A stretch of DNA of 17,637 nucleotides from Actinomycetota bacterium (GCA_005884155.1 VAXD01000042.1:24382-42018); one strand, 5' to 3'. Shown: positions 1-7,501, counted from the stretch's first letter. Notes: generated by a model from the letters alone, not told the origin. A program made the numbers and translations.

Positions 1-29
1 TCAAGCCGTACTGGGAGGCCGCCGCATGA
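1..29 (+). CDS. 3' end of upstream gene, probably MurT (partial)
   Basis: The frame that ends KPYWEAAA-stop runs from the window edge to a TGA at 27-29, which overlaps the ATG of the next gene as ATGA. Only eight codons are visible, so identity cannot be read from the sequence itself. The inference rests on context. GatD is the glutaminase subunit of lipid II isoglutaminyl synthase, and its gene is normally cotranscribed and overlapping with murT, the Mur-ligase-like ATP-using subunit. Confidence 0.5.
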
Positions 30-775
30 AGCTCGTCGTCGGGCACCTCTTTCCGGATTACCTGAACATCTACGCCGACCGCGGGAACATCGCGGTGCTC
101 GCGCGCCGCGCGGCGTGGCGCGGGCACGAGCTCGAGGTGCGGCCGCTCGGCGCCGGCGGCGCGTTGTCGCAGGGCGAGCACGATCTGTTCTACATCGGAG
201 GCGGGCAGGACCGCGAGCAGGAGCTGATCGCGCCCGCGCTGGCCGCGCTCGGAGACGGCCTGCGGGCCTCAGTGGCGAAGGGCGCGGCCCTCCTGGCCGT
301 CTGTGGCGGCTACCAGCTCTTGGGACGCTCGTATCGGGACCAGAGCGGAGAGGAGCTCCCCGGCGTCGGGCTCCTGCCGTTGCACACGGTGGCCGGTGAG
401 CGCCGGATGATCGGCGACGTCCTGCTCGAATGCGAACTGGAGCCTGGGCGGCGGCGCACGCTTGCCGGCTTCGAGAACCACGCCGGGCGGACGTACCTCG
501 ACGAGGGCGCCGAGCCGTTGGGCCGCGTGCTCGCCGGCTTTGGCAACGACGGCGCGAGTGGGTACGAGGGTTGCCGCGTAGGGCGGGCGATTGGCACGTA
601 CCTGCACGGGCCGCTCCTCCCCCGCAACTCGTGGCTGGCGGACTGGTTGCTGGCACAGGCGATCGCGCACCGCACGGGCGAGGCGCCGGCGCTGGAGCCG
701 CTCGAGGACGACCTCGAAGCCGAAGCCCACGAGGTATCCGCCGCGCGCGCACGCTCCCGCGGCGGCCGCTACTAG
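26..775 (+). CDS. gatD: GatD, glutaminase subunit of lipid II isoglutaminyl synthase
   Basis: This 249-residue class I glutamine amidotransferase of the CobB/CobQ-like type would release ammonia from glutamine. Its MurT partner uses that ammonia to amidate the alpha-carboxyl of D-Glu in lipid II, at the cytoplasmic face of the membrane. Family marks visible are FPDYLNIYADRGN near residues 9-21, the oxyanion-region glycines YIGGGQD (56-62), the nucleophile Cys93 in AVCGGYQLLG, and catalytic His193 in GTYLHGPLLPRN. Length is normal for GatD. The ATG overlaps the upstream stop by 4 nt, which implies translational coupling to murT. The arginine- and acid-rich tail after about residue 225 is probably disordered. 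A cobyric acid synthase-like protein is the alternative, but the size and the opening motif favour GatD. Confidence 0.88.
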   Translation: MKLVVGHLFPDYLNIYADRGNIAVLARRAAWRGHELEVRPLGAGGALSQGEHDLFYIGGGQDREQELIAPALAALGDGLRASVAKGAALLAVCGGYQLLGRSYRDQSGEELPGVGLLPLHTVAGERRMIGDVLLECELEPGRRRTLAGFENHAGRTYLDEGAEPLGRVLAGFGNDGASGYEGCRVGRAIGTYLHGPLLPRNSWLADWLLAQAIAHRTGEAPALEPLEDDLEAEAHEVSAARARSRGGRY

Positions 776-815
776 GATTCGCGCCGCGCCCCCGCGCGCG
801 CACATGTTTGCCCCT

Positions 816-834
816 GGGTGGGTGGGGGTTAGGG
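816..834 (+). other. G-quadruplex motif in the convergent gap
   Basis: The plus strand reads GGGTGGGTGGGGGTTAGGG: four G-runs of three or more with loops of 1, 1 and 3 nt, which is a textbook potential quadruplex. It lies 40 nt after the gatD stop, between gatD (+) and the NUDIX gene (-), so the gatD transcript would carry the G-rich form. Folding and function are inference. Confidence 0.6.
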
Positions 835-852
835 ACGGTAGCGGCTCGAGGC

Positions 853-877
853 GCACGAAACCGTCACAGCTTCGTGC
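853..877. terminator. Hairpin between convergent genes, possible bidirectional terminator
   Basis: GCACGAA (853-859) and TTCGTGC (871-877) form a perfect 7-bp stem with an 11-nt loop. It lies 19 nt past the NUDIX stop on the minus strand and 78 nt past the gatD stop on the plus strand. There is no clean U-tract on either side, so it is only a candidate terminator. Together with the quadruplex motif just before it, it is the only structure seen in this gap. Confidence 0.35.
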
Positions 878-895
878 CGATTGTGTGGCAATTTC

Positions 896-1354
896 CTACG
901 GTGCCCAGAGAGCGCCGAGGTAGACCGCCGGGTCGCCCGGCGTCCAGCGCTGCAGAAAGCGCTGGATCGGCGGATGCAGGCTGATCTCATCCAGCTCCTC
1001 GGCCATGAACAGCCGGTGGCCGCGGACCGCGGCGTCGCGCGAAGTCACGGCCTCCAGCGACCGGCCGCTCAGATCCCCGGCGAAGATGATGTGGACGACG
1101 TGCTTCGCCGCGAAGCTCCGCACCGGCGCGATCGAGTCGACGATCGCGACCGGCCCCTCCACGGGCGGCTCGTCGTGGATCCCGACCTCCTCCGCAAGCT
1201 CGCGGTGGAGCGCGTCGACCAGGCTCTCGCCCGAGTTGACGCCCCCGCCCGGCAGGAGCCAGTGCTCGCGGTCGCCCTTTTCGTGCCGGCACAGGAGCAC
1301 GCTCTCCTGCCAGCGCAGGATCGCGGAGACGCGGATCCGGGGCTCCGCGCTCAT
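896..1354 (-). CDS. NUDIX hydrolase
   Basis: This 152-residue protein is a NUDIX-fold pyrophosphohydrolase. The complete NUDIX box lies at about residues 37-59: GGVNSGE, then seven residues, then RELAEEVGI. It supplies the metal-binding and catalytic glutamates. The N-terminus (RIRVSAILRW) is the usual first beta strand. The ATG at 1354 overlaps the dut stop as ATGA. The open frame runs further upstream, but only as an out-of-frame shadow of dut, so this start is preferred. The substrate cannot be read from sequence. Linkage to dUTPase suggests nucleotide-pool cleaning, but ADP-ribose or CoA-type substrates are equally possible. It is the last gene of the miaA-dapF-hflX-dut block. Confidence 0.85.
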   Translation of the reverse strand: MSAEPRIRVSAILRWQESVLLCRHEKGDREHWLLPGGGVNSGESLVDALHRELAEEVGIHDEPPVEGPVAIVDSIAPVRSFAAKHVVHIIFAGDLSGRSLEAVTSRDAAVRGHRLFMAEELDEISLHPPIQRFLQRWTPGDPAVYLGALWAP

Positions 1355-1785
1355 ACAGCCGAGGACCCGAAGCCGCGGACGCCGCGCTCGGTCTCCGGCA
1401 GCTCGTCGACCTCGACCGGGTCCGGTGTCTCGACCGCGACGACCACGAGCTGCGCGATCCGCATCCCCGGCTCGACGACGAACGGCTCGGCTGCGTCCGT
1501 GTTCAGCAGAACGACGCGAATCTCGCCGCGGTAGCCCGAATCGATCAGGCCGGGTGCGTTGACGACGGAGATCCCGTGACGCGCGGCGAGGCCGGAGCGC
1601 GGCTGGACGAAGCCTGCGCACCCCTCCGGAATCGCCACAGCGAGGCCGGTCCCCACGACGGCGCGCTCTCCAGGCGCGAGCTCGTGCCGCTCGCACGCGC
1701 TCAGGTCGAGACCGGCGTCGCCCGGATACGCGCGCTCCGGCAGGACGGCGTCCTCACGCAGCCGCCGCACCTGCAGCTCGGTCAT
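1351..1785 (-). CDS. dut: Deoxyuridine 5'-triphosphate nucleotidohydrolase (dUTPase)
   Basis: This 144-residue trimeric-type dUTPase hydrolyses dUTP to dUMP and pyrophosphate, keeping uracil out of DNA and supplying dTMP synthesis. All five family motifs are present: DAGLDLSA (23-30), PRSGLAAR (62-69), GLIDSGYRGEI (79-89, with catalytic Asp82 and the base-stacking Tyr85), RIAQLVV (109-115), and the mobile C-terminal arm RGVRGFGSS (134-142), where the usual Thr is Ser. The ATG overlaps the hflX stop (ATGA), and its own stop overlaps the NUDIX start in the same way, so it is translationally coupled on both sides. Length is normal. Confidence 0.95.
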   Translation of the reverse strand: MTELQVRRLREDAVLPERAYPGDAGLDLSACERHELAPGERAVVGTGLAVAIPEGCAGFVQPRSGLAARHGISVVNAPGLIDSGYRGEIRVVLLNTDAAEPFVVEPGMRIAQLVVVAVETPDPVEVDELPETERGVRGFGSSAV

Positions 1786-3092
1786 GCGCGCCGGCGCGCG
1801 GAGGCCTGCGAAGGCTCGGCGATCAGGTAGCGCGCGAACCGGCGCACGTCCCGCCTGGGCAGGCGCGCGCGGATGAAGACCCCTTCCTCCTCGTCTGAAC
1901 GCTCGTCGACCGGCGCCCCGAGCTCGTACAGCTCGGCCAGCCGCGCGCCGTCCGCGTACGGGATCAGCAGCCTGACGGGCTCGAAGCGCGCCGAGAAGCG
2001 CTCCGCGATCCGGGCCCGCAGCTCGTCGAGCCCCTCCCCGGTCCGCGCCGAGACCTGCAGCGCGTCCGGGAACCAGTTCGCCAGGCGCCGGCGTCGCAGC
2101 GGATCGACCGCGTCGATCTTGTTCAGCACGAGCTCCACCGGAAGCTCGGCTGCGCCGATCTCGCCGAGAACGGACTCGACGGCTCGCAGCATCTCGTCCA
2201 GCCGCTCCTCCGGCGCAGAGGCGTCCGCGAGGTGGAGGACGAGATCAGCGACGAGCGTCTCCTCCAGCGTCGCCGCAAAACCCTCGACCAGCTGGTGCGG
2301 AAGGCGCCGGATGAAGCCGACCGTGTCGGTCACTAGGTAGCGGCGGCCGTCGAACTCGAACGAGCGCGTCGTCGGATCGAGTGTCTCGAACAGGCGGTCG
2401 TCCACCGACGCGGTCGCACCGGTCAGGGCGTTGAGCAGCGTCGACTTGCCGACGTTCGTGTATCCGGCGAGCGCGATCGTCGGAGTCTCGGACCGCCGGC
2501 GCGACTTCCTGCGCGTCGCACGCTGCCGAGCCACCGTCTGTAGGCGCCGGCGCAGGAGCGTGACCCTGCGGCGCGCGAGCCGCCGGTCCGTCTCGAGCTG
2601 CGACTCACCCGGTCCGCGCGTCCCCACTCCGCCGCCGAGCCGCTCGAGGTGCTGCCAGAGGCCGCGCATGCGCGGTAGGTTGTACTCGAGCTGTGCCAGC
2701 TCGACCTGGAGCTTGCCGTCGGCACTGACCGCGTGTTGGGCGAAGATGTCGAGGATCAGCTGCGTCCTGTCGACAACGCGCGCCTCGAGCGCGTTCTCCA
2801 GGGCTCGCTGCTGGACGGGGCTGAGCTCGTCGTCCACGAGCAGCACCTCGGCTCCGGAACGCGGATAGGCCTCCTTCAGCTCGGTGAGCTTGCCCTTGCC
2901 GACGAACGTGCGCGGGTCCGGGCGGGCACGGTGCTGGACGAGCGAGGACACGGGCTCGACGCCGGCGGTCCGCGCCAGTTCCTCGAGCTCGGCGAGCTCC
3001 TCCTCCGCAACAGCGCCCTGGGCCAGCACCGCGAGGACGAACCCGCGCTCGGGCTCAGCGCCCGGCGCCGGGTCGGGCTGGTGTGCCGTCAC
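1782..3092 (-). CDS. hflX: GTPase HflX, ribosome-associated
   Basis: This 436-residue HflX-family GTPase binds the 50S subunit or stalled 70S ribosomes and helps split or rescue them under stress. The N-terminal HflX domain contains VDRTQLILDIFA (107-118) and the family signature GPGESQLETDRR (160-171). It is followed by a basic helical linker (about 172-202). The G domain has P-loop GYTNVGKST (210-218), DTVGF (256-260) and NKID (324-327). A C-terminal domain of about 60 residues follows. The start is GTG, overlapping the upstream aminotransferase stop as GTGA. No separate promoter is visible, so expression probably comes from upstream in the miaA-dapF block. Confidence 0.95.
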   Translation of the reverse strand: MTAHQPDPAPGAEPERGFVLAVLAQGAVAEEELAELEELARTAGVEPVSSLVQHRARPDPRTFVGKGKLTELKEAYPRSGAEVLLVDDELSPVQQRALENALEARVVDRTQLILDIFAQHAVSADGKLQVELAQLEYNLPRMRGLWQHLERLGGGVGTRGPGESQLETDRRLARRRVTLLRRRLQTVARQRATRRKSRRRSETPTIALAGYTNVGKSTLLNALTGATASVDDRLFETLDPTTRSFEFDGRRYLVTDTVGFIRRLPHQLVEGFAATLEETLVADLVLHLADASAPEERLDEMLRAVESVLGEIGAAELPVELVLNKIDAVDPLRRRRLANWFPDALQVSARTGEGLDELRARIAERFSARFEPVRLLIPYADGARLAELYELGAPVDERSDEEEGVFIRARLPRRDVRRFARYLIAEPSQASARRRA

Positions 3093-4267
3093 GTTTCGAT
3101 TATGCCTGCTCGCAGGGAAGATTCGATCCGGCCGACGGCCTCCTCGAGCTGCTTGTCCGGAACGGTGAGCGAGATTCGGAAGTAGCCCTCGCCGCTCGGC
3201 CCGTACGATGGGCCCGGCGAGACCACCACCGCTGCCTGCTCGAGCACGAGCTCGGCAAACGCTTCCGAGGTGTAGCCGTCCGGCACGCGTACCCAGAAAT
3301 ACGGCGTCGCCTTCGGCCGCTCCACCGGCAGGCCGATTGCGTGCAGAGCGTCGGCGACCAGGTCGCGCCGGCGCTGGTAGACCTCGGACATCTCGCGCGG
3401 GAAGTCGCGGCTCTCGGTCAGCGCGGCGACGGTCGCCCGCTGGACGGCCTCGAACATCCCCGAGTCGAGGTTCGTCTTCAGGTGGCGATAGCGGTCCACG
3501 ACCTCGGCGTTCCCGGCCACGATCGCCGAGCGCCAGCCGGTCATGTTCCAGCCCTTCGACAGCGAGAAGATCTCGATCCCGACCTCCTTGGCCCCGGGCG
3601 TCTCGAGGAAGCTCGGCGCGCGGTAGCCGTCGAAGCAGATCTCGGAGTAGGCGTTGTCGTGGACGACCACGAGGTCGTGTGCGCGCGCGAACTCGACGGC
3701 CCGTTCGAAGTAGCCGGGCTCGACGACGGCGCCGGTTGGGTTGTTCGGGTAGTTGAGGAAGAGCAGGTTGGCCCGCCCGGCGGTCTCCTTCGGGATCGCG
3801 TCGAGGTCGGGCAGGAAGCCGTTCTCCTCCTCGAGCGGCAGGTAGCGGACCTCGGCGCCGGAGAAGACCGGCCCGGACGTGTACGGCGGATAGCCGGGAT
3901 CCGGCGCGAGGCAGACGTCGCCCGGGTCGAGCAGTACGAGCGAGACATGCGCGACCGCCTCCTTCCCCCCGAGCGCGGGGACGATCTCCGAGCCGGGATC
4001 GAGCTCGACGCCGAAGCGGTCGCGGTAGAAGCCGGCGACCGCCTCGCGGAAGGCACCCGAGCCGTGGTTCGTCGGGTACTGGTGTGTCGCCGGGTCGCGG
4101 GCCGCGGCGGCGAGCGCGGTCACGACCGGCTCGGGCGTCGGCAGGTCCGGGTCTCCGATCCCCAGGCTGATCACGTCGATCCCCTCGCGGCGCTTCGCAG
4201 CGATCTTGCGCTCGAGCTCGGCGAACAGGTACGGCGGGACGTCGTCGAGGCGGCGCGCGAACCTCAC
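3089..4267 (-). CDS. dapL: LL-diaminopimelate aminotransferase (DapL-type)
   Basis: This 392-residue fold-type I PLP aminotransferase shows IGDPDLPTP (about 37-45), the PLP-contacting NYPNNPTGA (172-180), DNAYSEI (204-210) and the Schiff-base lysine Lys238 in SLSKGWNMTGWR. The opening ARRLDDVPPYLFAEL and the GIGDPDLPTP block resemble the DapL group, which converts tetrahydrodipicolinate directly to LL-DAP using glutamate. The gene directly follows dapF, whose substrate is LL-DAP, and this supports the assignment. The start is GTG at 4267, overlapping the dapF stop as GTGA. The frame stays open upstream only in the dapF shadow. A succinyl-DAP or general aspartate-class aminotransferase is the alternative. 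Confidence 0.78.
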   Translation of the reverse strand: MRFARRLDDVPPYLFAELERKIAAKRREGIDVISLGIGDPDLPTPEPVVTALAAAARDPATHQYPTNHGSGAFREAVAGFYRDRFGVELDPGSEIVPALGGKEAVAHVSLVLLDPGDVCLAPDPGYPPYTSGPVFSGAEVRYLPLEEENGFLPDLDAIPKETAGRANLLFLNYPNNPTGAVVEPGYFERAVEFARAHDLVVVHDNAYSEICFDGYRAPSFLETPGAKEVGIEIFSLSKGWNMTGWRSAIVAGNAEVVDRYRHLKTNLDSGMFEAVQRATVAALTESRDFPREMSEVYQRRRDLVADALHAIGLPVERPKATPYFWVRVPDGYTSEAFAELVLEQAAVVVSPGPSYGPSGEGYFRISLTVPDKQLEEAVGRIESSLRAGIIET

Positions 4268-5037
4268 AGCGCGAACTCCTCGGAGAGCTCGACGGTGCAG
4301 ATCTCCTCGGCCGGCCCTGTCAGCGTCGCCTCGCCGTCCGCGAGCTCGACGGTGAGGTCGCCGCCGGCGAGGTGGACGGTCACCGGGCTCTGGCACCAGC
4401 CGCGCGCGACGGCGGCGGCCGCGGCGGCAACCGAGCTCGTACCGGACGAAAGGGTCTCCCCCGCTCCGCGCTCCCAGACGCCGACGGTCAGCTCGTGCGG
4501 GCCGTCGACGCGGACGAGCTGGACGTTCGTGCGCTCCGGGAAGCGCTCGTGGTTCTCGACGAGCGGGCCGAGCCGGAGCAGGTCGTCGCGGTTAGGCACC
4601 AGCTGGATGACTGCATGCGGGTTACCGACCGACACCGGCGTGAACTCGAGCTCCTCGCCGACGTCGAGCGTCTCCGGCTCCCCGACGGTCACCTCCCCCA
4701 CGTCGAGCTCGACCTGGTGGCCTTGTAGCCGTGCCGAGACCTCGCGCGGGCCTACTCGGATCCGAACCGAGTCCTCGCCGGACCTGCGCGCCAACCACCG
4801 GGCGGCAATGCGGGTTCCGTTCCCCGAGAGCTCCGCCGTTGAGCCGTCGGGGTTCCAGATCACGATCTCGGCCTCGGCGCCGTTCGCGGAGACAACCTCG
4901 AGGATCCCGTCGGAGCCGACGCCGAAGTGGTAGTCGCAGATCCGCTTGACCCGCTCAGGCGTCAGCGGGACGTCGAGCGCCGCCCGCTCGACGAGCAGGT
5001 AGTCGTTCCCGAGACCGTGCCATTTCGAGAATCGCAT
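4264..5037 (-). CDS. dapF: Diaminopimelate epimerase homologue lacking both catalytic cysteines
   Basis: This 257-residue protein has the DapF fold and most of its substrate-binding motifs: GLGNDY (8-13), GVGSDG (39-44), NPDGS (62-66), GNPHAV (138-143), RTNV (169-172) and ERGAGET (189-195). DAP epimerase interconverts LL- and meso-DAP using two cysteines as acid and base. Here the first (CGNG in the family) is Ser71 in ELSGNGTRI, and the second (ACGTG-like) is Ser198 in TLSSGTSS. Both serines were checked on the DNA (TCG and TCC codons). It may work with serines, have another activity, or be a lineage variant. The ATG lies inside miaA with an 83-bp overlap. The conserved MRFSKWHGLGNDY opening fixes this start. 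The stop couples to the aminotransferase start. Confidence 0.85.
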   Translation of the reverse strand: MRFSKWHGLGNDYLLVERAALDVPLTPERVKRICDYHFGVGSDGILEVVSANGAEAEIVIWNPDGSTAELSGNGTRIAARWLARRSGEDSVRIRVGPREVSARLQGHQVELDVGEVTVGEPETLDVGEELEFTPVSVGNPHAVIQLVPNRDDLLRLGPLVENHERFPERTNVQLVRVDGPHELTVGVWERGAGETLSSGTSSVAAAAAAVARGWCQSPVTVHLAGGDLTVELADGEATLTGPAEEICTVELSEEFAL

Positions 5038-5881
5038 CCGCTAGCTCGCCCGGAGGGCGGTCCGCGGGCAGGCTAACAACGCCCGGAATTCGGCGCAGCC
5101 AACGGAGCTGGTAGACGGCATAGCGACGGGTCCGCGTGACGAGGGCTTCGATCGCCTGCTCGCGTGGGAGCTCCGCCACCTCGCGCAGGCCGTGGATGTG
5201 GCGCGCCGTCGACGAGATGGGTCCTTCAAGCGCTCGGCGGACTTCCTCCTCGACCCCGCGCTCGAACATCCGGCGCGTCCGCTCGTCGATCCGCCGGCGG
5301 AGCTCGTCGCGCTCCAGGACGAGGCCTGCGATGAGCGTCGGGTGGCGCGTATCGCCGCGCCAGAGGCGGTCCTGGTCCGGCCGTAGCGACGAGCCTGCTT
5401 CGACGAGCTCGAGCGCCCGCACCACGCGACGCCGGTCGTTCGGGTGGACGGCGGCGGCGGCCGCGGGGTCGCGTTCGCCGAGCAGCTCGTGTGCGCGCTC
5501 GGCGCCGACGCGGTCGTAGAGGCGTTCCAGTCGCTCACGCGCCTCTCGCGGCGGCGCGGGAGGAAGCGCAAGCTCGGCCAGCGCGGCGCGCAGGTAGAGG
5601 CCCGTGCCGCCCACGACCACCGGCGTCCGGCCGGCGGCCAGAATCTCGTCGACCGCCGCGTGCGCGAGCTCCTGGTACTCGCCGACCGACGCCTCGTGGC
5701 CGAGGTCCCAGATGCCGACAAGGCGCGTCGGGTAGTCGGACTGGTTCGTCAGGATCGGCAGCCCGCGGTAGACCTGCATCGAGTCGGCCGAGACGAGCTC
5801 AGCCTCGATCCGCTCCGCGATCGCTTCGGCGACCGCGCTCTTGCCCGACGCAGACGGGCCGAAGATGGCGATCACGCTCAT
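4955..5881 (-). CDS. miaA: tRNA dimethylallyltransferase MiaA
   Basis: This 308-residue enzyme transfers the dimethylallyl group of DMAPP to N6 of A37 in tRNAs reading UNN codons, which makes the substrate for MiaB (7502-8818). Visible marks are the P-loop GPSASGKS (8-15), SADSMQVYRGL (31-41) containing the catalytic-region aspartate, GIWDLGHEASVGEY, VGGTGLYLRA (90-99), RRRVVRALEL and the C-terminal RRYAVYQLRWLRR. In the last of these the usual basic-RQ pattern reads VYQ. Length is normal. The ATG overlaps the phosphatase stop as ATGA. The last 27 codons run through the start of dapF in another frame. They are arginine-rich and probably not part of the folded domain. Confidence 0.93.
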   Translation of the reverse strand: MSVIAIFGPSASGKSAVAEAIAERIEAELVSADSMQVYRGLPILTNQSDYPTRLVGIWDLGHEASVGEYQELAHAAVDEILAAGRTPVVVGGTGLYLRAALAELALPPAPPREARERLERLYDRVGAERAHELLGERDPAAAAAVHPNDRRRVVRALELVEAGSSLRPDQDRLWRGDTRHPTLIAGLVLERDELRRRIDERTRRMFERGVEEEVRRALEGPISSTARHIHGLREVAELPREQAIEALVTRTRRYAVYQLRWLRRIPGVVSLPADRPPGELADAILEMARSRERLPARRAGGARRPADA

Positions 5882-6615
5882 GGGCGCAGGCGGTCGCGCA
5901 GTCGCTCGAGCCGCGCCTCCTCGGCGCCTGCCTCGACGAGGAACTCGCGGATGCTGCCGTGCCGGCGCTCGAGCTCGAGCAGGACGTTTCGCATCGCCGC
6001 CGCTGGCATGACGGACAGCAGGCGGCGCTTGCGGCGCTCCACCTCGTCGGGCGCAGAGCCGACCCACTCCTCGATCGTCGGCGCCCAGCTCGCCTCGCTG
6101 AGTGCGTAGTCCTCGGCGATCGTGTCCGGCCCGACGCCTGCGATCCGCAACAGGAACGCGGCGATCAGGCCGGTGCGGTCGACTCCGCCCGCACAGTGGA
6201 CGAGGACGGTTCCGTCCTCGGGCTCGCCCACGGCATCGGCGGCGGCCGCGAACGCCGGCGCGAAGCGCTCGAGGAAGAAGAGGTAGTTGCGCGTGCGCCA
6301 CTCGACCACGTCATCCACCCCGAGCAGCAGGTTGTCGACCTCATGGATGCTCGGATCGTCGAGCAACGGAACCCGCACGAGCTCGACAGGAGTCTCGTAC
6401 GGCGGATCCTCGTGCCGCAGGTCGACGATGCGCCTGACGCCGTAGCCGGCGAGTGCCTCCCACCCGGCAGGCGAGAGCAGCGAGATGTCGTCGGCGCGAA
6501 CGACCACGCGGAACCGCGTCTCGGTCCCGTCCTCCGTCGGCAGGCCGCCGAGGTCGCGGATGTTGCAGCAGCCCTCCCAGCTGAGGGCACGGCTAGCGGA
6601 GCCGGGCGCGGGCAC
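5878..6615 (-). CDS. PtpB-like protein tyrosine/lipid phosphatase, copy 1
   Basis: This 245-residue protein belongs to the Y_phosphatase3 family, which includes Mycobacterium PtpB. The active-site loop HCAGGVDRTG is at 140-149, with nucleophile Cys141 and Arg147. The N-terminal family motif CNIRDLGGLP is at 17-26, followed by the RADD(I)S and VDLR segments. A C-terminal helix-rich region (EFLVEAGAEEARLERLRDRL) matches the second copy. It has no signal peptide, so it is presumably cytosolic unless exported without one. The start is GTG at 6615, overlapping the upstream paralogue by 23 bp. A GGAGGAGG lies about 12 nt upstream of it. It couples to miaA by an ATGA overlap. Substrates could be phosphotyrosine, phosphoserine or phosphoinositides, and cannot be told from sequence. 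Confidence 0.83.
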   Translation of the reverse strand: MPAPGSASRALSWEGCCNIRDLGGLPTEDGTETRFRVVVRADDISLLSPAGWEALAGYGVRRIVDLRHEDPPYETPVELVRVPLLDDPSIHEVDNLLLGVDDVVEWRTRNYLFFLERFAPAFAAAADAVGEPEDGTVLVHCAGGVDRTGLIAAFLLRIAGVGPDTIAEDYALSEASWAPTIEEWVGSAPDEVERRKRRLLSVMPAAAMRNVLLELERRHGSIREFLVEAGAEEARLERLRDRLRP

Positions 6616-7348
6616 GCTCCAGGTCTTCCTCCTCCACGCCGGCCGAGCGGAGGTAGCCCTCCACGCTGCCGTAGCGGCGCTCGAGCTCTCGGAAGACGCC
6701 GAGCATCGATTCTGGCGGTGTCTGGGCGATCCGGCGGAGCCGTTCGAGCTCCTCCTCGGTCTCGGCCGCCGCGAACCAGCCTTCGTGCCGCGACAGCAGG
6801 CGCTCCTCGCTGAGCGCGTAGTCGGCGGCGATGTCCTCGTCAGAGACGCCTGCGAGATGGAGGAGGAACGCGGTCAGAAGGCCGGTGCGGTCCTTCCCGC
6901 CGACGCAATGGACGACGAGGCCGCCCTCCGGCGCCCGGGCGACGGCGCGAACCGACGCGCCCACGTTGGCCTTGAAGCGCTCGAGGAAGATCAGGTAGAC
7001 GTCGCGCGTCGACGTCTCGATGTCGGGCGCCGCCGCCGCGGCGGCCTCGATCTCGGCACCGATCTCCTCCCACTCGCGCTCGTTCGCCTCCATGAACGGG
7101 ACGTGCTGCACGTCGACCTCGAGCTCGCGCGGCGAGTCGTCCTCGCGCTCGTGGTCGCCGCGCAGGTCGATCACTGTGCGGATGCCGTGCTCGACGAGCG
7201 CGGCCCAGCCGGACTCGGTCAACTGGCTGACGCTGTCGGCGCGAACGATCGAGCCGAAGCGCGTCTCGCCGCCGTCAGTGGTCGGATGGCCGCCGAGGTC
7301 GCGGACGTTAAGGCAGCCGTCCCAGACGAGGTCGCGGTCAGTGCCCAT
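6593..7348 (-). CDS. PtpB-like protein tyrosine/lipid phosphatase, copy 2
   Basis: This 251-residue paralogue of the adjacent gene shares the same layout: CLNVRDLGGHPT near residue 12, VRADSVSQL, VIDLRGD, and the P-loop HCVGGKDRTG (147-156) with Cys148 and Arg154. The Lys in the loop matches the HCxxGKDRTG form of Mycobacterium PtpB. The C-terminal region (ERRYGSVEGYLRSAGVEEEDL) aligns with that of copy 1, pointing to an old tandem duplication with clear divergence. The ATG at 7348 begins the downstream block after a 153-bp gap. No strong Shine-Dalgarno sequence is visible. Its stop lies inside the next gene's first codons. Confidence 0.83.
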   Translation of the reverse strand: MGTDRDLVWDGCLNVRDLGGHPTTDGGETRFGSIVRADSVSQLTESGWAALVEHGIRTVIDLRGDHEREDDSPRELEVDVQHVPFMEANEREWEEIGAEIEAAAAAAPDIETSTRDVYLIFLERFKANVGASVRAVARAPEGGLVVHCVGGKDRTGLLTAFLLHLAGVSDEDIAADYALSEERLLSRHEGWFAAAETEEELERLRRIAQTPPESMLGVFRELERRYGSVEGYLRSAGVEEEDLERARARLR

Positions 7349-7403
7349 TCAGGTGATGCTGCCTAGCTCCCGGGTCGCGAGCACCAAGCGAGGAGCCGCA
7401 CTC

Positions 7404-7431
7404 GGCCGCGGCCAAGGCTGGTTGCCTTGGC
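7404..7431. terminator. Palindrome plus GC-rich hairpin after miaB, possible terminator
   Basis: GCCAAGGC (7411-7418) and GCCTTGGC (7424-7431) form a perfect 8-bp stem with loop TGGTT. It directly adjoins and partly overlaps the 10-bp palindrome GGCCGCGGCC (7404-7413). It lies 71-98 nt beyond the miaB stop on the minus strand, in the 153-bp gap before the phosphatase pair. No U-tract follows, so a rho-independent role is uncertain. Nothing else recognisable is in this gap. Confidence 0.35.
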
Positions 7432-7501
7432 AAGGGCGAGGGTGGTTCGTGGCGCAGCGTGATCGTGGGCCGGGGGCGGACTTGCATTGCCTGGATGGGC
7501 C

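Noticed and set aside
3083..4933. 616-codon open frame on the plus strand opposite the aminotransferase and dapF
   Set aside because: It is antisense to two well-supported genes. Its composition is Arg/Asp/Val-rich with no motif, as expected for a shadow frame in GC-rich DNA.
5491..6813. 440-codon open frame on the plus strand opposite miaA and the phosphatases
   Set aside because: It shows low-complexity Arg/Ala/Pro composition and no domain. The minus-strand genes explain the region fully.
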